A DNA stretch of 64,000 bases from Phocaeicola vulgatus ATCC 8482 (GTDB lineage Bacteria > Bacteroidota > Bacteroidia > Bacteroidales > Bacteroidaceae). The stretch spans positions 3,100,001-3,164,000 of the forward strand of contig NC_009614.1 in assembly GCF_000012825.1 (NCBI RefSeq). Direction: 5' to 3'. The stretch's first letter is position 1. Each line of letters begins with the position of its first letter. A model generated the notes under the pieces. It ran no database searches and was not told the DNA's origin. It saw only the letters and a list, made by a program, of their open reading frames with translations. Below are positions 18,812 through 29,311 of this stretch, piece after piece. The translations under genes and the position numbers were made by a program.

Positions 18812-20233
18812 ATGAAAAAGATACTATTTATGATAATGACAGTGTTAGGGTGGATAAATCTGACTTCTTGTAATGATTATTTGGATATTGTTCCCAAAGG
18901 GAACAAAATTCCTACTACCTTGGCTGATTTTGAAGCATTGCTGCGAGATGAATATACCATTGGCTATATTCCTGTAACGAATAGTCTTTATCTGTTGAAT
19001 GATAAATTTGTAGGACAAAGCAGTCTGACTAGCGTTACCCTTACGAGTGCCAATTATCTGTGGAATGAAACAGCGGACAGAATTGTACTGAACAATCAGG
19101 ACGAAGGGACTTATTACCGTAGTTATATGGCTATTTCCACTTGTAATCTCTTGCTGGAGCATGTTCCCGTTGCAACCGAAGCGACTGATTCCGAACGCAA
19201 TGAGGTAATGGCTTATGCCAAAGTGATTCGCGCTATGAGCTATTACATACTGGCCAATTATTATGCTGATACCTATGTGTCTGCAACTGCCGGTACTAAA
19301 CTGAGTGTACCTTTGATAACCAGTGCCGATATTAATGCTCCTCACAAGCAGGTCACTATTCAAGAAATCTATGATTTCATGATTAAAGATGTAAAAGAAG
19401 CCATACAACAAGGATTACCCCAACAGTCAAGGACTGTTATCCATCCCAATTTGGGAGCAGCCTATGCCTTCTTGGCACGGGTCTATTTGCAAATGGCGAA
19501 TTATGAAGAAGCGCTGAAATACGCGGATATGGCTTTGGAACAGAATGATACTCTGTATGATTGGATATCTTATTACAACAGTCATAAGGAAGCTATTACA
19601 AAAGAAGACAGTTATCCGTCGTTACCGTCAGCGACAGGGTATGATTATGTGGAGAATTACTATTTCCGTTGTGGAGAGGGTAACCCTAACTATGCTACCA
19701 GCGAACTTAATATTCCGGTGGAACGTGCGGAGAGTTTCGAGGGAGGGGATGCGCGTTTTCTTTCCCGCTGGAAACTGCGTACGGTAAATCAGGATACTTA
19801 CTATCAAGGTTTGGCCAAAGGATATTTCAACGGGGCTGGTCTGACCACTTGCGAGGTATATCTCATCAAGGCCGAATGTTTGGCACGTCAGGTCACAGGT
19901 AATGATTTCTCTGCTGCTATGGATGTGTTGAACAAGGTACGTAAGACCCGTATTCTGCCGGAGATATATCAACCCTTGCAAGCTTCAACTTTGACAGAAG
20001 CCATTGACTTGATCCGACGTACGAAAGACAATGAATTGATTTTCACTATTGTGCCATTCGCTGATGCCCGGAGGTTTAATGCCGAAGGTACTTTTGCACG
20101 TGCACTATCCAAAACATGGGAAGGGCAGACTTATACATTAACCCCGGCTTCACATCTTTGGATTATGCCTTTCCCGGCAGGTGCCGTTCAGAATCCGGGT
20201 AATGGAACTATCACTCAAAATGTATCTAAATAA
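18812..20233 (+). CDS. SusD/RagB-type surface lipoprotein
   Basis: A 473-residue partner lid of the SusC transporter just upstream. Lipobox NLTSC with Cys20, then NDYLDIVPKG, which is the classic SusD start. TPR-like helices such as RVYLQMANYEEALKYADMAL occur mid-protein, and the C-terminal signature LIRRTKDNELIFTIVPFADARRF is recognisable. It should bind the ligand on the cell surface and pass it to SusC. Confidence 0.92.
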   Translation: MKKILFMIMTVLGWINLTSCNDYLDIVPKGNKIPTTLADFEALLRDEYTIGYIPVTNSLYLLNDKFVGQSSLTSVTLTSANYLWNETADRIVLNNQDEGTYYRSYMAISTCNLLLEHVPVATEATDSERNEVMAYAKVIRAMSYYILANYYADTYVSATAGTKLSVPLITSADINAPHKQVTIQEIYDFMIKDVKEAIQQGLPQQSRTVIHPNLGAAYAFLARVYLQMANYEEALKYADMALEQNDTLYDWISYYNSHKEAITKEDSYPSLPSATGYDYVENYYFRCGEGNPNYATSELNIPVERAESFEGGDARFLSRWKLRTVNQDTYYQGLAKGYFNGAGLTTCEVYLIKAECLARQVTGNDFSAAMDVLNKVRKTRILPEIYQPLQASTLTEAIDLIRRTKDNELIFTIVPFADARRFNAEGTFARALSKTWEGQTYTLTPASHLWIMPFPAGAVQNPGNGTITQNVSK

Positions 20234-20251
20234 CCTATAAAAACAGACTTT

Positions 20252-21433
20252 ATGAAATTGATGTATTTATTAGCAACATTCGCCGTTGTTTTGGTGATGA
20301 TGGCATCTTGTACCCGGCAGTCGGTAACGGGGTACACACTGACAGCTGCAATTGATGGAATTCCTGACGGATCCCATGTACAGCTATTTCCTGTAAGTCA
20401 TGGTCATGAAAAACCGGTGGCGGACACTACTGTTGTAGATGGAAAATTTATATTTAAAGGGGTGGCGGATGAACCTCTGGCTGTACGGTTGATGGTGAAA
20501 GATGCATACGGTTCCATGCCTCTGATGTTGGAGAATGGCAGTATAAGCGTGGAGGGTAAGGTGACTTCTGAAAACCTTAATGGAACCGTGAATTATAATT
20601 TTTCACAGGTTTCAGTGACGGGATCTCCTTTGACGGACAAATATGTAAAATTATTGAGCACACGTGATGCCTTGGATTCTATTTATGTGACGAATAACGA
20701 GAAGTTTAAGGATATCCGTGTTGCCTATGGTAAAGCGAGAGTTGCCAAAGATAAGATCTTGATGGATTCTGTCGTTGCTACGGAAGCTTACAAAGCATCT
20801 GCCGTGGCCGATAGTTTGTTCTTTGCTACGGTAGATGCCACTTACTATAAATTAGTTATGGACAATAAAGAGTCTTATTGGGGGCCTCTGATGATGATCA
20901 GTTTGTTTTCTTATCTTACCGAAGAGCAGAAACCGTGGTATGATGCCTTGTCAGAAGAGGCTAAACATTCCCGCTATGGAAAAATGGTGAAAGAGAGTGT
21001 GGCTCCTGATAGTCAGATCGGTTCTAAAGTGCCTGTCTTTACAGCCAAGTCACAAGATGGGAAATCGGTAACTTTAACCGATTTGTGCCAAGGTAAGAAG
21101 TATGTCCTTATTGATTTTTGGGCATCATGGTGTAATCCTTGCCGTAAGGAGATTCCTAATTTGAAAAAACTCTATACGCAATATGCAGACAGGGGTTTCC
21201 AGATTGTAAGTATCTCTATTGATAAAAAAGAGGCGGAATGGACAAAAGCGCTGAAAGAAGAACAACTTCAGTGGCCTAATTTTTTGGATACTGAAGGTAT
21301 TGCTGATATATATAAAGTGAAATTTGTTCCTACTATGTATTTGATAGATGCCCAAGGGGTCATGGTAGGAGAAAATCTTCGTGGTGAGGCTTTGGCAAAT
21401 AAACTGGCTGAGCTTTTTGGAGAGATTGAATAA
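20252..21433 (+). CDS. TlpA/ResA-like thiol-disulfide oxidoreductase lipoprotein
   Basis: A 393-residue lipoprotein (lipobox MMASC, Cys20). Residues 25-130 are a beta-rich domain of the DUF4369 kind (YTLTAAIDGIPDGSHVQLF), followed by a helical middle and a C-terminal thioredoxin domain (about 250-393) with the active site WCNPC (Cys294, Cys297) and the cis-proline loop FVPTMYLID. It probably keeps thiols reduced at the outer or periplasmic face. It ends the operon with SusC and SusD; no hydrolase is present, so the cargo may not be a polysaccharide. Confidence 0.88.
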   Translation: MKLMYLLATFAVVLVMMASCTRQSVTGYTLTAAIDGIPDGSHVQLFPVSHGHEKPVADTTVVDGKFIFKGVADEPLAVRLMVKDAYGSMPLMLENGSISVEGKVTSENLNGTVNYNFSQVSVTGSPLTDKYVKLLSTRDALDSIYVTNNEKFKDIRVAYGKARVAKDKILMDSVVATEAYKASAVADSLFFATVDATYYKLVMDNKESYWGPLMMISLFSYLTEEQKPWYDALSEEAKHSRYGKMVKESVAPDSQIGSKVPVFTAKSQDGKSVTLTDLCQGKKYVLIDFWASWCNPCRKEIPNLKKLYTQYADRGFQIVSISIDKKEAEWTKALKEEQLQWPNFLDTEGIADIYKVKFVPTMYLIDAQGVMVGENLRGEALANKLAELFGEIE

Positions 21434-21464
21434 TCATATTCTTTTTATGGTATTCTGACATAGA

Positions 21465-21502
21465 ACGGGGCAGAGTCGATGAATAAGTTGGATCTGTCCC
21501 GT
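21465..21502 (+). terminator. Imperfect hairpin after the TlpA-like gene
   Basis: ACGGGGCAG (21465-21473) pairs with CTGTCCCGT (21494-21502), nine pairs with one G-U, about 30 bases past the stop. There is no clear T tract after it, so termination is plausible but unproven. Confidence 0.35.
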
Positions 21503-22403
21503 TGTCTTATGTTTCGGACTGACCCTTCTTCTGAGATATTCAGTTAATGTTTCTAAAGATAAATGGTCTATGGAAATGATAATCCCTAATCACTCTATAT
21601 GCTATTTTTATTATGATTTTTCTGTGTTTGTTTTCATAATTTTATTCGGTTCTATCCGTAAAATCATGTCATACCGCTTTATTTTGTTTGCTTTTAATCT
21701 TATCGATCATCAGTACAGCATTTGCCGTATGTATCTTGAAGAAAATTCACAGGTCTTCCGTTTTCTTGTTTCGTACCTTTTATCCTTGAGAGTGAGTAAT
21801 GCTGTTTTTGAGTGTCGAAGCTGTATTTAAGTTCGGTAGCCCTTTCCCTTGTGAACAAAGGAGGTAGATATCCTATACTACATGTAGAAATTTCTGTTCG
21901 CATTGTTGGTGTATATGGAATTGGCTGCAACACATTTTACCCTCACATTCATCAGCTTCTACTTGAAATATCATTATAAATAACATTAATTATCTTGTGG
22001 TTTGTTACATGGCAGGACGGGTCTGCCATGATATTGTAGAACAGTTGATAGTATCTGTTTCCGTTAAGATGTTTAATCGGTAACCTGTCGGAGAATCTGA
22101 TGTAAGTTTCAATACCATAAGGGCTATCTTTGTTGAAGTACTAAAACTGTTCTTGCGCTCCAGATGGTGCTGTGACAGACCGACCTCTTTGGCTATACTG
22201 TCGAATGGAAACACAGAATGAAGATTGCCAGGTTCACTCCTATTAAACTCTTACGATATTTTTTAGAATATCGAATTCTGTAAAACTCAAAGTCAAGTGG
22301 ATTTCTGAAATATTTGGTATCTTAACCATGTCTTTGTTTGGATATTTCCTCCGTTTTTTTTAGGTCGCCAAATCTTATTTGCGCACGGAATACCTAAAAA
22401 TAC
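21503..22403. other. 900 bases without a convincing gene; possible HTH remnant
   Basis: The stretch between two convergent SusC/SusD units holds only short frames. On the minus strand, 22005-22214 includes FDSIAKEVGLSQHHLERK, which resembles the recognition helix of an AraC-type domain. A neighbouring frame continues with KDSPYGIETYIRFSDRL, as if a frameshift and stop had broken a regulator gene. No start, full domain or ribosome site supports a live gene. I read it as decayed DNA, possibly a lost regulator. Confidence 0.3.
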
Positions 22404-22450
22404 AAAAAAAAACCAACTAATTCTCAATAGTTTGGTTATGAATTAGTTGG
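22404..22450 (-). terminator. Intrinsic terminator of the fucose-glycan locus
   Basis: CCAACTAATTC (22413-22423) and GAATTAGTTGG (22440-22450) form a perfect 11-bp stem with a 16-base loop. On the minus strand it is followed by nine T residues (the A run 22404-22412). It lies 83 bases past the leftward SusD stop. Confidence 0.85.
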
Positions 22451-22532
22451 CTGGATTTTATGTTATTTGCTGAATATCCTTACCTTATATATTCAAAAAT
22501 AATACCTATATCACAGTTATGTTATAAAAAAA

Positions 22533-24107
22533 TTACTCATATCCTGGTGTTTGTTTTAATGCGCTGTTGTTTGTTAATGTACCAGCATCAATAGGCCACA
22601 ATAATCTGGATTGTTCAGCTGATGAGTATTGATGTACATAATCCCAACCTAGCAAGCGGATATCATACCAGCGCTTTCCTTCAAACATGAATTCGCGGAG
22701 ACGTTCTTTCAATATAGCTTCTAACGCACCGGCATTATCAGGTTTCATCCATTTGTTGTCAGTGTAGAACTCAGGATCGTTATCGTTAGGATAAGCTATT
22801 TCTGCTTTGTGTTCATTGAAGTATTTACTTCCATAAGCACGTTCACGAACAGCATTGATTTCTTCTGTAGGATCTTCTCCTAGTAACACTTTTGCCATAG
22901 CTAGTTGCAATAGGCAGTCAGCATAGCGATAAATAGGAAAATCGTCTAAGAAACTGCGTGTAGACCCTCCTTCCAGCATCGTTCCTTGGAACTTATAAGT
23001 GATAGGGCCGAAATAACTGACTACTCCTTGGGCATCTTTTTTATAAACGGCTTTCAAAGAAGTTGTCCAGCGCGTATCATTGTTACGGAAACCTTTGAAA
23101 TAAAATTCTCGTCTTACTTGTAGCTGGGTAAGACCATTAAGTTGTGCATCTGGGGTTCCGACAAAGGAATTACCATTCTCGTCACAATAAATTTTCACCA
23201 TTTTATCCTGTGCAGGAATTAATCTCATTCTATAGTATCCTCCCCACATTTCATATTCGTCTTTACCATTGTGGATAGTGAAAATCATTTCCTTGTTCTT
23301 TTTATTCTCAAAGGAGAAAATATCTTTAAAAGAACTGGTTACTAAACCAACATCTGCTTTTTTTACGTTTTCAAAGGCGTTTTTTGCAATGGTATAATCA
23401 CTGTTGCCTCCATTCATCTGGCGTCCGCTCCACAGATAAGCTTCTCCTTTTAACATTTGAGTTGCTGCGGCAGACCAAAAGTGACGTCCCAATTTGAAAG
23501 AATAGTCAGAGCCAAAGGCATTTTCTGATGCCTGAATGTCTTTCTTTATTTGTTCCATAACTTCTGTTGCAGGTGATACTCCTTTGGTAATGTTACTTAA
23601 ATCAAGGTTCTGCCCTTCCGTGTAATCTAAGTATAAAACGACATCTCCCCAGGAACGTAGCAAGTGGAAATAAAGGTAGGCACGCATTCCGTAGGCTTCA
23701 CCTAAATAATAATTTTGGGTGGCTTCTGTCAGAATTGTCGTTTCTGTGGTCTTGGCAATCATCTGGTTTATTTGATTGATGATTTTATACATGTCACCAT
23801 AATTGCTGATACCTACATTTTCTTTATTTATGGTATTGAAAGGTAAACGTTCCATGCCTTGGCTTGCTTCGCCACCAATAGGATTGTCTCCGTAAATGTC
23901 TGCACGAGGTTCACCCAGTAAGAAGAAATTATAACTTTTTTCGCGAAGTAAAGCATGCAGTCCTGTATTGAACGCAGTGAATTGGTCCGGGTTTTTCCAA
24001 TATGCGGTTCCTGCCAGTGAACTGGTAGGCTCAATATCCAAGGAATCACATCTTGAAAATGATAGCAGAGAAAGTCCTGCCAACAGGTATGTAAATATCT
24101 TTTTCAT
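22533..24107 (-). CDS. SusD/RagB-type surface lipoprotein
   Basis: A 524-residue lipoprotein, third gene of the fucosidase-SusC-SusD unit. Signal peptide with lipobox FSRC (Cys20), then DSLDIEPTSSLAGTAYWKNP, as in SusD. Helical repeats and the C-terminal motif LKERLREFMFEGKRWYDIRL followed by LWPIDAGTLTNN are diagnostic. It caps the SusC barrel encoded 29 bases upstream and should bind the fucose-containing ligand. Confidence 0.93.
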   Translation of the reverse strand: MKKIFTYLLAGLSLLSFSRCDSLDIEPTSSLAGTAYWKNPDQFTAFNTGLHALLREKSYNFFLLGEPRADIYGDNPIGGEASQGMERLPFNTINKENVGISNYGDMYKIINQINQMIAKTTETTILTEATQNYYLGEAYGMRAYLYFHLLRSWGDVVLYLDYTEGQNLDLSNITKGVSPATEVMEQIKKDIQASENAFGSDYSFKLGRHFWSAAATQMLKGEAYLWSGRQMNGGNSDYTIAKNAFENVKKADVGLVTSSFKDIFSFENKKNKEMIFTIHNGKDEYEMWGGYYRMRLIPAQDKMVKIYCDENGNSFVGTPDAQLNGLTQLQVRREFYFKGFRNNDTRWTTSLKAVYKKDAQGVVSYFGPITYKFQGTMLEGGSTRSFLDDFPIYRYADCLLQLAMAKVLLGEDPTEEINAVRERAYGSKYFNEHKAEIAYPNDNDPEFYTDNKWMKPDNAGALEAILKERLREFMFEGKRWYDIRLLGWDYVHQYSSAEQSRLLWPIDAGTLTNNSALKQTPGYE

Positions 24108-24136
24108 GATTTTATTCTTTTATAGTTGTGTTCAAT

Positions 24137-27100
24137 TTAAAATGTTACAGATAAACCAAATAATACGGTTCTAGGAGTAGGATATCGACCTTGATCAACG
24201 CCGTATAGATTTTCATTATTATCACTATTTGTCAAGACAGGCTCTGGAGAAGTGCCGGTATATCCGGTGACATAGAACAGATTTTGTCCGGTGACATAGA
24301 CAGATGCGTTTTGTATAAATGCTTTGCTAGTCCATGCTTTGGGCAAGTCCCAACTTAGTGTTAACTCTCGTAAGGCTAGATAGTCAGCTTTTTCATAGAG
24401 GCGTGAACTGTTGTTATGACGGCTGGCTGAGGCATTATTGGAACGGGTGATATTCTTTTTGGCCAATTGGTCTGCATAATAGAATGCCGGTAAGTCTGAA
24501 TTCGGATTATCTTCACTCCACATATCTTTTACTTCAGTAATTATATTGAATGCACCTTGGTATTGGCCTAAAGTACGTGCGGCCAAGTCATTATAAAGAG
24601 TATGTCCTAATGCATAGTCAAAACGTGCATAGAGGGATATACCTTTCCAAGAAAGAGTTGAAGAGAAACCGCCGGTTACTTTTGGGAAAATATTGCCTAC
24701 TACTTCGCGGTCAAGTCCATTGATTTTATTATCACCGTTGATGTCTTCCCAGCATACATCTCCAGGTTCTATAGGTTTCCATCCTTCTTTTCCTGCATAT
24801 TCACTAGCTAGTCCCGGACCGTACAGGTTAGCAACTTCATCAATCATCATATTAGCGTGCTCTTTAACATCATCCCAGCTTTTGAAAATATGATTTTGCT
24901 TGTAAGCTACCATTTCGCCCAATTTTCCGCCTTCCTGACGTCCGGCAATCCACTTGGTGGCATTTGTTCCTTTACCTACGGCAACTTCATAACCTCCTAC
25001 TCGGTTGTTTTCTATACCGTTATAGGGTAATGAGATAATTTTGTTTGCTACCGAAGATAAATTAGCGGAAAGGTCCCAGGTAAAACCACCTACATTATTT
25101 AATATATTGGCTTTTACCTCCAATTCTATACCTGAGTTACGTAAAGTTCCCATGTTGGTCATAATATCGGAAAAACCCAAATAACCCGGTAGAGCTTGTT
25201 TAGTCAGCAAGTCATTTGTTCTTCTGTTGAAGTAATCGATAATAAAACTTAATTTGTTATTGAAAAAACCGATATCCAACCCTACTTCCAAGGTCTTGCT
25301 CTGTTCCCAGCGTAAACCGGTATTTACCAATGCCGAATTATAGAATGCGGAAGATCCCCCATAGTTTTTAGCATCTACAAGACCATAGGCACCATATACA
25401 TCGAAGTTGCCAATTCCATTTACATTACCGTTTACACCATAACTGATACGGGGTTTCAAGTTTGAAATCACTTCTGAAATTTTTGAATCTTTCCAGAAAT
25501 TTTCTTCCATCACATTCCAACCTACCGAAATGCCAGGGAAGAATCCCCAACGATTGTCTTTCAGACGAGAAATACCATCATAGCGGGCTACGAATGAAAA
25601 TAAATATTTCATGTCATAGTTGTAATTGATACGTCCGAAACCGGAAAGAATGCGGTAGGCAGTTCTTGTGGTGGAAGTATAAGTCTGCTTGGCACCAACA
25701 TTTAAAGTAGGTATGTCATCAATTGGTGAATTTTGAGTCTTGGCTTCAAACTGGAATTCATCATAATTATAATATTCACCACCCAACATGACATCTACAT
25801 TATGCTTTTCTGCAAATCTATCCGTATATGTTAGTGTACTATTGAATTGCATTTGGTTATATCTCTTGATCCAAGCTTCAGCTTGACGAGTATTTGTAGC
25901 TGTAGAAGAGGACTGTAATTTATAACTTTTATTGAACTTTTCCCTCTGGTAGTCATAATGTAAAAGTGAAGCGTTTCCGCTTAATACGAGTTTTTTAGGG
26001 AGAATGTCAAGATCAAATCCAATGTTATAGGATTGTCGGCGCTCTCCGTTATGTTGTGTCAGTTTGTCCCTGAAATAGGCAGGATTACCGTCGGAAGTAC
26101 CACCTCCTGATGCTGGATTACCCTCTTCATCATAGGGGTTCCATGTGGGGCGTTGAGAACGGGTTCGGTAAAACATTTGGTCTTCACTAATCCATAGAGA
26201 AGGTTTGCTGGCCCAGGTATAAGTTGCTCCGGCTTTTACGTTTAAGAATGGGAAAACTTTATAAGAACCATTTACAGAACCGTTAAATCTCTTATATCCG
26301 GTACCTATAATCTGACCGTCTTCATTGTAATATCCCAAGCTTGTAGCAAAAGTTCCTTTATCATTACCTCCGGTGATACTTATATAATGTTCTTGCATAA
26401 AAGCATTGTCATCGAATACGTCATTATCTAATAGTCCTCCATAATCTTTAAATATTATTTTTTTACCTGGATTTACGGGGTCGTCCATCGTTTGCCAGCC
26501 TTCATTTTGCAAATGAGCTGTTTCATCATTCAAGTAGCGAATATCATACATATTATTGCCGATGCCATATCCTTGCTGAGCATCCAGACCATCATAGCCT
26601 TTTACTTTTTTATATCCGATACGGTTGTAATAAATATAGTCTTCAGCGTTTAGGTAATCATATCCTTTACGGGCAAAATTCACACCCATTTTGAATTTGT
26701 AATTAACTGAAGCTTTTCCGGCTTTTCCACTTTTAGTTTCAATTAAAATAACACCACCGTTTGCTCGGGCACCATAGATGGCAGTAGAAGCGGCATCTTT
26801 CAGCACTTGAATGGATTCAATGTCTGAAGAGTTAATATCGCCCATACTATCACGTACAACACCGTCTACAATAATTAAAGCTTTATTGTTGGCTCCGGTG
26901 ATAGTAGCTCCACCGCGAAGAGTTATACTAGGTTCAGAGCCAGGTTGACCACTGACGGTAACGACACGTAAACCTGTGACAGAACCCTGTAGGGCTTGTG
27001 CAGCGTTACTATAGGCTGCTTTTTCAAGTACCGAATTGTCCATTTTTGAAATAGCGGTTGTTAAAGTCGCACGTTTTTGCGAGCCACCGTAACCAGTTAC

Positions 27101-27409
27101 CACTACTTCATCCAAAACTTCTGTATCTTCTTTTAAGACAATTTGGTAGGAGTTTTGAACACCGGTTGTAATGGTCTGTGTTTTATAACCGATGTAACTG
27201 ACATTAATTTTAGCTCCTTGGGATACGTTTAGAGAAAACTTTCCATCAAGGTCTGTAATGGTACCATTTGTAGTTCCTGCTTCTACCACACTGGCGCCTA
27301 TCACCGGTTCATTGGTAGCATCCACTACTGTACCTGTAATTGTTTTCGTCTGTGCCATTACATTGAATGACATTAAAAGACCTAATAACAAAAAAAGGTT
27401 CTTTTTCAT
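24137..27409 (-). CDS. SusC/RagA-type TonB-dependent transporter
   Basis: A 1090-residue outer-membrane transporter. Signal peptide ending NVMAQ, CNA-B-like domain (ITGTVVDATNEPVIGASVVE), TonB-contact motif VLDEVVVTGYGG, plug motif LKDAASTAIYGARANGGVIL, and a long barrel ending LFGLSVTF with the terminal Phe needed for barrel assembly. No STN domain. It is preceded by the fucosidase gene (48-base gap) and followed by SusD, so it likely imports a fucosylated oligosaccharide or what remains after trimming. Confidence 0.93.
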   Translation of the reverse strand: MKKNLFLLLGLLMSFNVMAQTKTITGTVVDATNEPVIGASVVEAGTTNGTITDLDGKFSLNVSQGAKINVSYIGYKTQTITTGVQNSYQIVLKEDTEVLDEVVVTGYGGSQKRATLTTAISKMDNSVLEKAAYSNAAQALQGSVTGLRVVTVSGQPGSEPSITLRGGATITGANNKALIIVDGVVRDSMGDINSSDIESIQVLKDAASTAIYGARANGGVILIETKSGKAGKASVNYKFKMGVNFARKGYDYLNAEDYIYYNRIGYKKVKGYDGLDAQQGYGIGNNMYDIRYLNDETAHLQNEGWQTMDDPVNPGKKIIFKDYGGLLDNDVFDDNAFMQEHYISITGGNDKGTFATSLGYYNEDGQIIGTGYKRFNGSVNGSYKVFPFLNVKAGATYTWASKPSLWISEDQMFYRTRSQRPTWNPYDEEGNPASGGGTSDGNPAYFRDKLTQHNGERRQSYNIGFDLDILPKKLVLSGNASLLHYDYQREKFNKSYKLQSSSTATNTRQAEAWIKRYNQMQFNSTLTYTDRFAEKHNVDVMLGGEYYNYDEFQFEAKTQNSPIDDIPTLNVGAKQTYTSTTRTAYRILSGFGRINYNYDMKYLFSFVARYDGISRLKDNRWGFFPGISVGWNVMEENFWKDSKISEVISNLKPRISYGVNGNVNGIGNFDVYGAYGLVDAKNYGGSSAFYNSALVNTGLRWEQSKTLEVGLDIGFFNNKLSFIIDYFNRRTNDLLTKQALPGYLGFSDIMTNMGTLRNSGIELEVKANILNNVGGFTWDLSANLSSVANKIISLPYNGIENNRVGGYEVAVGKGTNATKWIAGRQEGGKLGEMVAYKQNHIFKSWDDVKEHANMMIDEVANLYGPGLASEYAGKEGWKPIEPGDVCWEDINGDNKINGLDREVVGNIFPKVTGGFSSTLSWKGISLYARFDYALGHTLYNDLAARTLGQYQGAFNIITEVKDMWSEDNPNSDLPAFYYADQLAKKNITRSNNASASRHNNSSRLYEKADYLALRELTLSWDLPKAWTSKAFIQNASVYVTGQNLFYVTGYTGTSPEPVLTNSDNNENLYGVDQGRYPTPRTVLFGLSVTF

Positions 27410-27457
27410 AGAGTTAAAAATTAGTGATTAATAAAGATTTTGAATTTGAAGTATGAA

Positions 27458-28942
27458 TTATTCAACATATTCTAATTTAAGTGTCCATGCATACTGACAA
27501 GGAACTTTGCTGTAAGGAATAGTGGGAATTTCTATTACTATATTATTTCCATTCTGTTTCCATTTCAATGTTTTGTCATATCCTAATAAAGTTATTTTTG
27601 TTTTGGAACTTGTTCTAATGTCTTTCAGTATGACTTGATTTTCCGGAAATTTAGGCAGAATGGCATATACTGCATTATTTTTAGCTGTGAAAAAGGCTTC
27701 TTTTACGGCAAAGCCGGGATCGGGATCTACTGTTTGTTTTAAAATAGAGTTTCCTCCTACATAATGTTTTCCTTTATCTTTCCAATTTCTGTCACCTTCA
27801 GACCATTGTTCAGATTGTTTCCATTTGTAAGTATCATAGATTGCTTCTCCATTTACTTTTAGCCATTCTCCCATTTGCAATAAGCGTTCCTGCATGATAG
27901 GGGGAATTTTGCCATTTCCATTCGGACCTATGCCCAAGAGTAAGTTCCCACCTTTGCTTACAATATTAACTAAGGTAAGTATTAATCCTTGTGGGCTGGA
28001 ATAATCTTCTATATCTTCATTTTGATTATAAGAGAAAGAGAATCCCATGCCACGACATTCTTCCCAAGGTTTATCCTCTGGCATATTGCGATTGCTATAT
28101 TCACGGGTGTAATAATCGCCATGCTTTTTCCCATCAGTAAATTTTGCCCATCTGTCATTCAGTACAATTTTGTTCTTTACTGGGGATTCAGAATAGAGCC
28201 ATTGGAAAAGTTTTTTTGTTTGCCAAATAGAGTCACTGTAATTATCGGGACCGTCTGACCAAAGAATATCGGGTTCATACCGATTTACCAGATCTTTAAC
28301 TTGCGGTATAAAATGACGGGATACATATATATTAAGTAACTCCGGGCAATATAACGGACTTCCCCATTCTCTGCATGAAATGTAGAATCCCACCTTAATG
28401 TCTGTTTTTCTAAGAGCTGTGGTATATTCACCTACCAAATCGCGTTTAGGACCTATTTCCATACTGTTCCAAGGTCTGCCGTAATCTCTAGACGCTTCCA
28501 TACTTGGCCATAATGCATAACCGTCATGGTGTTTAGTTGTTAAAACTACATACTTGGCACCTGATTTTTCGAATAGTTTGGCCCAAGCGTTTGCATCGTA
28601 ATCATGTGCTTTAAATTTGGCAGCAAAATCTGCATAATTAAAGTCTTCTCCATACATTTTTGTATGATAATCATAAATTTCGGTTCCGGTAAATTCACCG
28701 TTCCCCATTAACTTTTTATTATCCAGCCAATATTTATACCATTCTTCGTAAGTGCCTTTAGGTGACCACATGGGTACAGAATAGATTCCCCAATGGATAA
28801 AGATTCCAAATTTTGCATTTTTGAACCATGCAGGGGTAGGGCGAGTATCGAGCGATTCCCATGTTGGTTGGTAGATATTGTTTTGAGCATTAATTTTGAT
28901 AAAGATTAATAGCACAATAAATAATAGTGATTTCTTTTTCAT
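27458..28942 (-). CDS. Alpha-L-fucosidase, GH29
   Basis: A 494-residue exported glycoside hydrolase releasing alpha-linked L-fucose. Signal peptide to KINAQ, then PAWFKNAKFGIFIHWGIYSV, the GH29 opening. AKYVVLTTKHHDGYALWPS has the substrate histidines, and DILWSDGPDNYSDS carries the expected nucleophile aspartate. The C-terminal beta-sandwich ends near YAWTLKLEYVE. No lipobox is evident, so it is probably periplasmic. First gene of the unit; promoter elements lie just upstream (28977-29006). A conserved acid/base cannot be assigned with certainty, as usual for this family. Confidence 0.93.
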   Translation of the reverse strand: MKKKSLLFIVLLIFIKINAQNNIYQPTWESLDTRPTPAWFKNAKFGIFIHWGIYSVPMWSPKGTYEEWYKYWLDNKKLMGNGEFTGTEIYDYHTKMYGEDFNYADFAAKFKAHDYDANAWAKLFEKSGAKYVVLTTKHHDGYALWPSMEASRDYGRPWNSMEIGPKRDLVGEYTTALRKTDIKVGFYISCREWGSPLYCPELLNIYVSRHFIPQVKDLVNRYEPDILWSDGPDNYSDSIWQTKKLFQWLYSESPVKNKIVLNDRWAKFTDGKKHGDYYTREYSNRNMPEDKPWEECRGMGFSFSYNQNEDIEDYSSPQGLILTLVNIVSKGGNLLLGIGPNGNGKIPPIMQERLLQMGEWLKVNGEAIYDTYKWKQSEQWSEGDRNWKDKGKHYVGGNSILKQTVDPDPGFAVKEAFFTAKNNAVYAILPKFPENQVILKDIRTSSKTKITLLGYDKTLKWKQNGNNIVIEIPTIPYSKVPCQYAWTLKLEYVE

Positions 28943-28976
28943 ATTAGTATTAGAATTTTAAATATTATATTAACCG

Positions 28977-29006
28977 CAAATATACTATTTTTTTAAAAGC
29001 ATCAAA
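28977..29006 (-). promoter_or_regulatory. Promoter of the fucosidase unit
   Basis: Read on the minus strand, TTTG (29003-29006) and TATATTTG (28977-28984) are separated by 18 bases, near the Bacteroides consensus spacing of 19-21. Transcription would start near 28970, about 28 bases before the start codon. Confidence 0.55.
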
Positions 29007-29311
29007 CATTTTTAATAAAATAATTTATTAAAAACAGTTATTTCTTTAAAAGAATATTGTTTTATTCTGTGATATATCAGATTGTTTATTTTAATACGTG
29101 CTCTTGTTTGTTTATTTTGTATATATAGCTTGTTATTATTTAGTATATTGGAAAATATGGATATAATATTAAAATAAAAGAGTAGGAAGATTTAAATCAA
29201 AGTAAGCGAGTATGTCTGCAGGCAGGAGTATAGACAAATATCTATCGGAGTAAGTGATTCTCCCAAATTTTCCGGGTCAGTTGAGTCACTGCCGTTTTCA
29301 AACTGAGCCTT
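29007..29311. other. AT-rich intergenic stretch
   Basis: About 300 bases upstream of the fucosidase promoter with no credible gene. Very AT-rich to about 29200, then mixed. I see no adjacent sensor gene for the fucose-glycan locus here. Confidence 0.4.

Noticed and set aside
21570..21830. 86-residue plus-strand frame in the gap between the SusC/SusD units
   Set aside because: Low-complexity hydrophobic composition, no ribosome site and no recognisable domain.
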